Shown piece by piece: positions 58,081 through 64,000 of a stretch of 64,000 nucleotides of DNA. The notes under the pieces were generated by a model, which made no database searches, had not been told where the DNA came from, and saw only the letters and a list, made by a program, of their open reading frames with translations. The position numbers were made by a program, and so were the translations under genes. This stretch comes from Heracleum sosnowskyi (lineage: Eukaryota; Streptophyta; Magnoliopsida; Apiales; Apiaceae), in the NCBI GenBank assembly GCA_030848705.1, contig CM061240.1:21905001-21969000 (forward strand). The letters are read 5' to 3'. The stretch's first letter is position 1, and every line of letters begins with the position of its first letter.

Positions 58081-59183
58081 ACGTTCCTTTGCATTGAACT
58101 GCTGATTTTGTGGTTGCTGAACACCACCCTGATTGTTGCTCCAACTGAAATTAGGATGATTCCGATTGTTGGGATGATACACATTAGGTGCTGGTTGCTG
58201 AGTTCTCTGAAAGTTACTAACAAACTGTGCTGATTCAGCTGAGATAGCACACAGATTCGTGTCATGAGCCCCTGCACCATAGCAACCTGGTTAGTCCCAT
58301 GATTAGAAAGGGAATCTACCTTCATTGTCAACGCTTTGAGTTGAGCAGCAATAGCAGTAGCTGCATCCAAGTCAAGAACTCCAGCCACTTTAGCAGGTGG
58401 CAAGCGTTGAGTAGGATTCTGAAACTCATTGGCCGCCATCATCTCGATAAGATTATAGGCATCCTCATAGCTTTTTGCCCACAGTGCTCCTCCAGAAGCT
58501 GCATCAAGCATAGGCCTTGACTGAGCTCCCAATCCATTATAGAAATTGCTGATTACCATCCAATCCGGCATCCCATGATGAGGACAACGTGCCAAAATCT
58601 CCTTGTACCTTTCCCAAGCTTCCCCCAAAGATTCCTGGGATTGCTGAGCAAACTGAGAAATAGAATTCCTATAAGCTGCTGTCTTCGCCATGGAGAAATA
58701 CTTCGTCAAGAATTTTTTAGCACAATCTGCCCATGTTTTAATAGAACCTGATGGCATGGAATGTAACCAACTCTTGGCTTTATCCCTAAGAGAGAAGGGA
58801 AATAGCCTCAATCTGATTGCGTCATCTGTAACTCCGTTGAATTTGAAGGTATCACAGATCTCAAGAAAGTCCCTAATATGAGCATTGGGATCTTCAGCAG
58901 GACTACCCCCAAACTGAACCGTGTTCTGAATCATCTGAATGATGTTTGGCTTAAGCTCAAAATTATTAGCCCCAATAGCTGGACGAACAATGCTGGTATG
59001 AATGTCCTCCACTTTTGGCTGAGAAAATTCACTCAAAGCCTTCGCTGGTTGTGCTTCATCTGCCATATCTTCTTTTGATTCACGATTGTTTTCTACACTG
59101 ATGTTCTCAAAGTCAAGTTTCCTTCTTGCTAATTCTTCTCTTCTTGCTAATTCTTCTCTACGTGCTCGAGCTCGTGTACTCAT
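58081..59183 (-). pseudogene. Athila-like gag, 3'-truncated and frameshifted
   Basis: The start at ATG 59183 gives an Arg/Ala/Glu-rich N-terminus, then the retrotransposon Gag core (region with DPNAHIRDFLEICDTFK, FPFSLRDKAKSWL and SLGEAWERYKEILARCPHHG), the classic Athila-type Gag pattern. Near 58240 the frame shifts, and the Asn/Gln/Pro-rich tail is readable in the other frame (57991-58233). No zinc knuckle, protease or pol follows. Gag would form particle shells, but this copy is non-functional. Confidence 0.85.
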
Positions 59184-59299
59184 ACACTCTCAATAAGTAC
59201 CTGAAATTCACCAACAAGAAAATTGATGAGAACGTCCTAGTCACCGAACTTTAATGACCACTGATGGTAAATACTGAAACTAAACAAATAAAACAGAAA

Positions 59300-59317
59300 T
59301 CCCCGGCAGCAGCGCCA
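59300..59317 (-). other. Athila-like primer binding site (tRNA-Asp type)
   Basis: Minus strand TGGCGCTGCTGCCGGGGA, very close to the tRNA-Asp complement used by Athila elements, six bases from its LTR. Confidence 0.8.
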
Positions 59318-59323
59318 AAAACT

Positions 59324-60739
59324 TGTTACGACCAAACTCAACACGCAAGTGCACGTGATCTCAAGTAATACAGATAGCAAATAAGGTTCGTTCCTACAGG
59401 GACTCGTTGTTTGTCTAGTAATTCACTCACCAATGTATGATTATTATTCGATGCTAAAACAAATAACAAAGTGGATTTTTGTTATCACTATAATTAATCT
59501 AAGAATTATAACTAATTATCAACTACTTGAACTGAGATTTATGTCGAATTACTTATGCAAATAAAACATGGAATTTTAACTTCATTAAACAATCCATCTA
59601 TAGTCTTCAATTCTCTAGCCCTTTCATGTGATTTATTAATACCTGATCGAACACACAAAACTGATATAAACCAACTTTCGTTGCACAAATACCATCCTAA
59701 ATAATATCCACAATAAAGATAGAAATCACTTAGTCTCCCAATTATGCTTAGTCCATATATGTCTATAAAGATTGAAAACATAATGGATGAAGTACAAGCA
59801 TTCAATTGATCACATAGTCGTCATAAAACGGTTAGAGTTACGACATTAATTATGAATGATATTCTCACGCATAAACCTATGCTAGCATGGCAAGTTCTAA
59901 ATTCTTAAATCCACTTTCGCTTCAATAAGAATTAACACACAATTACAGGAGTTAGCTACTCTCCTATAACGAATTAAAACAACCATGATAGGATATCGCA
60001 TCAATCACACTATAGGCATCGAGAAAATTCAACAAATAAACTTCATGAATAAATCCGCTAAAACCCCATGATAACGAGTTAGTTCATAATCAAACTAATC
60101 GTCACCATGGGTTCTAATGTAAACATGATTGAAGAAAACGAATTAATATTGTAATAATTATCAAGGGTTCTAAAGAATACACCCAAACCAAGCATCCACA
60201 AGCTAGAAAGAATACAGGAATAAATTGAAACTATCTTCTTCCTTGCTTCTTCGTGCCTTAAAACTCCGTATATAATATGTGGTATGTGTTTCCCCTGTTC
60301 TCTAGGGTTTTCTTCTCTTTATATAGGCCTCCAGGTGCAAATAAGTCGTACGGAATTATAATTTGACTTCAACTCGAAAAATCAGCAAATCGGGTTCAAA
60401 ACAGGAAATTTCGTCAGAATGTCTGGCGCTGCCGCGCCATAGTTACATAGGAGAGCGGCGCTGCCGCGCCATAGTTTTCATGCGGCGCTGCCGCGCCATA
60501 GGCAAGCTCAAACACGGCGCTGCCGCGCCGTGCCTTCTGTCCAGGAAGACGAATTTTTCCATTTTCTTCGTTTTAGCTCCAAATTGCATTCCGATTGCTC
60601 CGCTTCATTCCCATTACATCTGTGATAGATATTCCTGCACAATACCCTTAAAAGAGATAAAAAATACCACAACTCGAGTACAAACAATTGTTTTAAGCCA
60701 TACGGAAACGTTTTAAGTGAATAAAATACCCACTTATCA
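59324..60739 (-). repeat. Athila-like 5' LTR
   Basis: 1416 bp from TGTTACGACC to CACTTATCA. Four GC-rich hairpins lie at 60425-60529. No second copy is present in the window. Confidence 0.85.
60425..60529. other. Four identical GC hairpins in the Athila-like LTR
   Basis: The 14-mer GGCGCTGCCGCGCC (arms GGCGC/GCGCC, loop TGCC) occurs at 60425, 60457, 60484 and 60516, each in otherwise AT-rich and different context, with starts 32, 27 and 32 bases apart. Confidence 0.97.
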
Positions 60740-61740
60740 GTCCGCCTCTGCATTAGCGTCTCTAGGAAGTTGCTCCAACCTAGCCTCCTTAAACAAGTTC
60801 ATCAACCGCTGAGTGCATCTCATATATAACTCCGTACGAGGTCCTCTTGCCTGGAACCCCCCGTGGACTTGATGTACAACCAGCATAGAATCACTCCAGA
60901 TATTTATATTTTCCACTTTCATCTCAAGGGCAAGTTTCAGGCCAGAAATTAAAGCTTCATACTCAGCATCATTGTTTGTAGCATAGAAGGTGAAGTGGAT
61001 GGCGCTTTGTAAATGATGTCCTTCAGGACTAACCAAGACTATTCCTCCTCCAGCCCCTTCGTTATTGACAGCACCATCAACATACAACGTCCACCATGGG
61101 GACGAGTTATCATGTTCAACTTCGGCCTCAGGCAAAAGAACTGAGACTATTGCGAGGTTGTCACCTTCTCGTTCAAGAGGGAACTCTAAAATGAAATCAG
61201 CCAAGGCTTGGCCCTTGATAGAATTTCGAGGTTTGTATTCCACATCAAACTGTCCCAACTCAATAGCCCACCGGAGCATACGCCCAGAAGTCTCCGGCTT
61301 GTGCAACACCTGCCTCAAAGGATACGCTGTTCGGACCTCTACCTTGTGTGCCTGGAAATAAGGCCTCAATTTTCTGGAAGCTAAGATCAAAGCATAAACA
61401 AGCTTCTCCATGTTGTTATATCTAGTCTCTGCATCCAATAACCTTTTGCTCATATAGTAGACTGGGAACTGAACCTCGCCTTCTTCTCTAACCAGGACTC
61501 CGCTTACTGAATATTCCGAAACAGCCAGATACAAAATAAGGGTCTCACCTTCCAGAGGCTTAGATAAGAGAGGAGGCGATCCCATGTGGTCCTTTAGCTG
61601 TTGAAAGGCCTCTTCACATTCAACTGTCCATTCGAACCTCTTTCCTGCACCCTTGATAAATTTGAAGAATTCTCGGCACTTATCAGAAGATTTGGATACG
61701 AAACGATTCAACGCTGCCACCCTGCCAGTCAAACTTTGAA
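60740..61740 (-). pseudogene. Tat-like RT end and dual RNase H domains
   Basis: The frame from 61732 to the Athila-like LTR begins at the RT-RNase H connection (TGRVAALNRFVSKSSDKC). The classical gypsy RNase H includes the YYMSKRLLDAETRYNNMEK segment, and after a linker a second RNase H contains LYVDGAVNNEGAGGGIVL and TNNDAEYEALISGL, with IWSDSMLVVHQV. Two RNase H domains in one polyprotein mark the Tat lineage. The RT palm and fingers are absent. The C-terminus is cut at ANAEAD by the Athila-like insertion. Confidence 0.9.
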
Positions 61741-62133
61741 CGGTTCCTTCCCAGGACGGTGGAGTCTCTCAGTTGCAGAGTAGCGTCGACTACTGGTGAG
61801 CGGGGGACGCCTGTCCCTGGTAGCGGCACGTCGCCTGTCCGGGCTACGACGAGTACGTCCCGGTAACCTTCTCTCTCTCTCAAGGGACTGCATGCGTTCC
61901 GCCATTCTATTCACCGTGTTTCCCATGTGAGCAATTTGACTTAATAGTTCGATGTTGCTCATCAAGACAGGAGGATCTCCTCCAAGGCGAGGAGCCGATC
62001 TCGTCGGGTTTGGTGTGGTAGTCTCTCTCAGATCTGATGGCCTTGGTGGTGGTGGGGGTAGATCCGTTGTATGGATTTCGACCTCTCTTGCATCGTTGCC
62101 TACATTAACTGCTTCTTCGGTATGATGCGACAT
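61729..62133 (-). CDS. Tat-like Gag, N-terminal 134 residues only
   Basis: From ATG 62133, shortly after the primer site, the frame encodes an acidic/Pro-rich start (PPPPPRPSD), a short helical stretch with MERMQSL-like spacing and a strongly Arg-rich tail. It hits a stop just after a deletion junction near 61740, where RT-end sequence begins in another frame. The Gag core, zinc knuckle, protease and RT are missing. It is open as it stands but is a truncated relic of the polyprotein start. Confidence 0.75.
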   Translation of the reverse strand: MSHHTEEAVNVGNDAREVEIHTTDLPPPPPRPSDLRETTTPNPTRSAPRLGGDPPVLMSNIELLSQIAHMGNTVNRMAERMQSLERERRLPGRTRRSPDRRRAATRDRRPPLTSSRRYSATERLHRPGKEPFKV

Positions 62134-62150
62134 CCTTCCTCCAGAGATGT

Positions 62151-62172
62151 CAATCCCCTACTTCTAGCGCCA
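62151..62172 (-). other. Tat-like primer binding site
   Basis: Minus strand TGGCGCTAGAAGTAGGGG, two bases from the 5' LTR, in the usual place. I do not assign the tRNA with certainty. Confidence 0.7.
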
Positions 62173-62174
62173 AT

Positions 62175-63044
62175 TGTTAATGGAGGAATTTGGTGATAAC
62201 CAATTCGGGGAGGGTTGCTGGAATTGTGGTAGGAACCGAGGATGATAGGTAGTGTAGGTTGCGAGGGTTGGGGTTTATGGTTTGGGGATGGTTGAGATTG
62301 TATGTGAGAATAGGTCGCAATTAAGATTGAATATTGAATTCTCTCTTTGTTTGCAAGTTTGCATCGTACCATACAATGTGCCTACGTACCCTATTTATAG
62401 GGATCAAGCCATACGTAGTTCTTGGGGCACAAGTAACCCATGGGCCGAGTTTCCTTCTTTAACAGCAAAAAGACCGGGGTCACCGCCTTTGATACATCAT
62501 TATGAGCTGTCATGATCTTACTATTTTCTCGGATCTTATCGGATAAATTATTGACCCGGATTTATCGGAGTCAAAGCTTATCCTGATCCATAGAAAATAA
62601 GGAAAGACAGGCTCTTATGAATCAAAGGGGCGAGGCTTCTCACTCTTTTAGCAAAGCGAAGTTCCTCAACCTGGATAAAGTTTAAACTGACAAAATATTA
62701 ATTGTTCATTTCTTCTGGGCGAGGTTACCTTCCAGCCCTCCAGGCGAAGTTATCTTCGAACCTTCTAGGCGAAGTTGTCTTCTAACCTTCTTGGGCGAGG
62801 TTACCTGCCAAACACTTGGGCGAGGTTACCTGCCAAGCACTTGGGTGAGGTTGCCTGCCGAGTGCATGGGCGAGGTTTGTAAGGGCGAATGCCAGTTACT
62901 GGGCTAAACCCAAGGGAGGCCTTCCTTACTTGTGGGCATGATTAAATAGTCCATGGGCCGAGCCCAATAGGCTAGGTTTCCACTGTAACCCTTCTATAAG
63001 GAAATGCCATTAAATAAGGCGAGGTTATCATTTCGATCATAACA
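62175..63044 (-). repeat. Tat-like element 5' LTR (right copy)
   Basis: 870 bp, followed by target-site copy AGTAA (63045-63049). It differs from the left copy at about eight positions. Confidence 0.96.
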
Positions 63045-63049
63045 AGTAA

Positions 63050-63287
63050 AATTAGATGAAAAGTGAGTAATGTGATGGGACCTATCAATATTTAATAATA
63101 GATTTGAGATAGTGGATGAAGTAGTGGGTGTAATAGTGATTTATATTGTTATAGAATAAAGATATTGGAGAAAGTAGTGGGTGTAATAATGTTTTATATT
63201 ATTAAAAGTTACTATTTTTGAAATGTATAGAAATGAATGGGACATCCCAAAATGAAAAGTGTATAAAATTGAATGAGACGAAGGAAG
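63050..63287 (-). mobile_element. MITE M1, right piece
   Basis: It continues M1 after the Tat-like insertion and ends with GACGAAGGAAG followed by TA (63288-63289). Together with 51633-51706 the MITE is about 312 bp, the same length and content as M2 in reverse. Confidence 0.9.
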
Positions 63288-63289
63288 TA

Positions 63290-63434
63290 TGGTTCATGCT
63301 CCTCGGTCCAGTTGTCTTCATACCGTACGACAGTGGTAGGCTGGTAGCTAGCCTTCATTTCGGAAATAGAACCCAACTATAAGATGTACATCATACTGTC
63401 ACGTACTCACCAACCGTTTGGGACAACTCGATTA
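63290..63434. other. Spacer between two inverted MITEs
   Basis: About 145 bases with no recognisable feature. Confidence 0.6.
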
Positions 63435-63748
63435 CTCCCTCCGTTCCATTCATTTTTATACACTTTCCATTTTGAGACGTCTCATTCATTTCTATATATT
63501 CCAAAAATAGTAACTTTTAATAATATAAAACACTATTACACCCACTACTTTCTCCACTATCTCTATTCTATAACAATATAAATCACTATTACACCCACTA
63601 CTTTCTCCACTATCTCAAATCTATTATTAAATATTGATAGGTCCCACCACTTTACTCATTTTTCATCTAATTTTACTCATTTTTTATATATCTTTTCTTA
63701 GTTTACGTGCCCAGTCCCAGTATATAGAATTCACTGGGACGGAGGGAG
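63435..63748 (+). mobile_element. MITE M2 (CTCCCTCCGT type)
   Basis: A 314-bp element with ends CTCCCTCCGTTCCATTC and, from the right, CTCCCTCCGTCCCAGTG, flanked by TA on both sides. There is an internal repeat of ACACCCACTACTTTCTCC (twice). It has no coding capacity. The termini share CTCCCTCYGT with the mariner-like element at 47844-51610, so it is a mariner-type MITE by ends and TA target. Confidence 0.92.
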
Positions 63749-64000
63749 TATAATTTAAAATGTGCAATGCATGATCTTACATGATCTTAGACACACAAAC
63801 TTGTATTCCTTTTTCGTCTAGGTACCACGGATTGTCCAAAATCTAATTTAATCATTTTGGCCATATATGAGGTAGGTATGTAAATATTATTCTTTATGTT
63901 CCATTCATTTTTTTATACTTTTTTTTTAGATATCCTCTCAATTTTTTATATTTTAATTTTTTTTTAAAATACTAAAATTTTATAATATAAAAATTAATAA
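63749..64000. other. AT-rich end of window, no gene
   Basis: The segment around 63896 (GTTCCATTCATTTTTTTATA) resembles the start of M2 and may be another decayed MITE cut by the window end. Confidence 0.4.

Larger units (their letters stand above)
58081..60739 (-). mobile_element. Athila-like gypsy fragment (5' LTR, PBS, gag) inside Tat pol
   Basis: The right boundary is the start of the LTR (minus strand TGATAAGTGG) exactly at 60739, next to Tat RNase H sequence. The left boundary is within gag near 58080-58120, where sequence passes straight into Tat integrase. So only 5' LTR, primer site and part of gag survive; the rest and its second target-site copy were deleted together with some Tat pol. 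GTCCG (60740-60744) would be the surviving target-site copy. Confidence 0.82.
51707..63044 (-). mobile_element. Ty3/gypsy Tat-like element, RT-deleted, with antisense ORF
   Basis: This 11,338-bp element has two 870-bp LTRs differing at about eight positions. Perfect target duplications AGTAA flank it (51702-51706 and 63045-63049). On the minus strand it runs 5' LTR, PBS, N-terminal gag, a deletion removing the rest of gag, protease and the RT core, then RT-end/RNase H with a second RNase H domain, an embedded Athila-like fragment, integrase, a tandem repeat array, an antisense ORF, a polypurine tract and the 3' LTR. Dual RNase H and an extra ORF beyond integrase are Tat-lineage traits. It cannot encode RT, so it must have moved in trans. 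Confidence 0.93.

Overview
The window is plant nuclear DNA, probably from a eudicot. It is AT-rich and made almost entirely of LTR retrotransposons and DNA transposons nested inside one another. The families present are Ty1/copia with Sirevirus-type extra 3' ORFs, Ty3/gypsy Tat-like and Athila-like, chromovirus-like long LTRs, a TRIM, a mariner-like element (MLE) with DD39D transposase architecture, a MULE and CTCCCTCC-type MITEs. I found no intact host protein gene, rRNA or tRNA gene. The species cannot be named from this sequence.

Layout, left half. 1-3611: 5' part of copia element A (minus strand; gag, PBS, 5' LTR), sitting in a gypsy-type LTR (3612-6544). That LTR sits in copia element E2 (plus strand; 3' extra ORFs and 3' LTR, 6545-11038), whose extra ORF is also split by a TRIM (6815-7929, TSD GTACT). 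E2 sits in the gag of copia element E3 (11039-25587; gag, pol, a very long envelope-like gene, 3' LTR). The 3' LTR of E3 is split by a 4.1-kb gypsy-type solo LTR (21453-25548). E3 itself lies in an old LTR related to element A (25588-26142).

Middle. An old degenerate copia element B (27329-46075, TSD GCAAT) contains a young, complete copia element E1 (32687-43000, TSD ATAAC, near-identical LTRs). E1 has an internally deleted gag, one stop codon in pol and only the ruins of an envelope-like ORF.

Right half. A mariner-like element (47844-51610) has a full-length transposase ORF, but one catalytic Asp is Arg. It holds a Pack-MULE-like insertion (50512-51573, 9-bp TSD) with a possible captured host-gene fragment. 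A MITE (51633-63287) is split by a Tat-like gypsy element (51707-63044, TSD AGTAA, two 870-bp LTRs). That element has lost its RT, carries an Athila-like fragment in pol, and encodes an intron-containing antisense ORF with its own TATA box. A second, inverted MITE copy follows (63435-63748).

Working together: E1, the Tat-like element and the TRIM have TSDs and near-identical LTRs but lack key proteins, so they were probably mobilised in trans by relatives. The most unusual signals are non-coding. The TRIM carries seven hairpins with a constant 7-nt loop and stems that vary in a compensated way. The copia LTRs carry family-specific short words in both orientations that have changed in concert between related LTRs. 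The Tat-like element is saturated with the word GGCGAGG/CCTCGCC through its LTR, antisense ORF and a tandem array.
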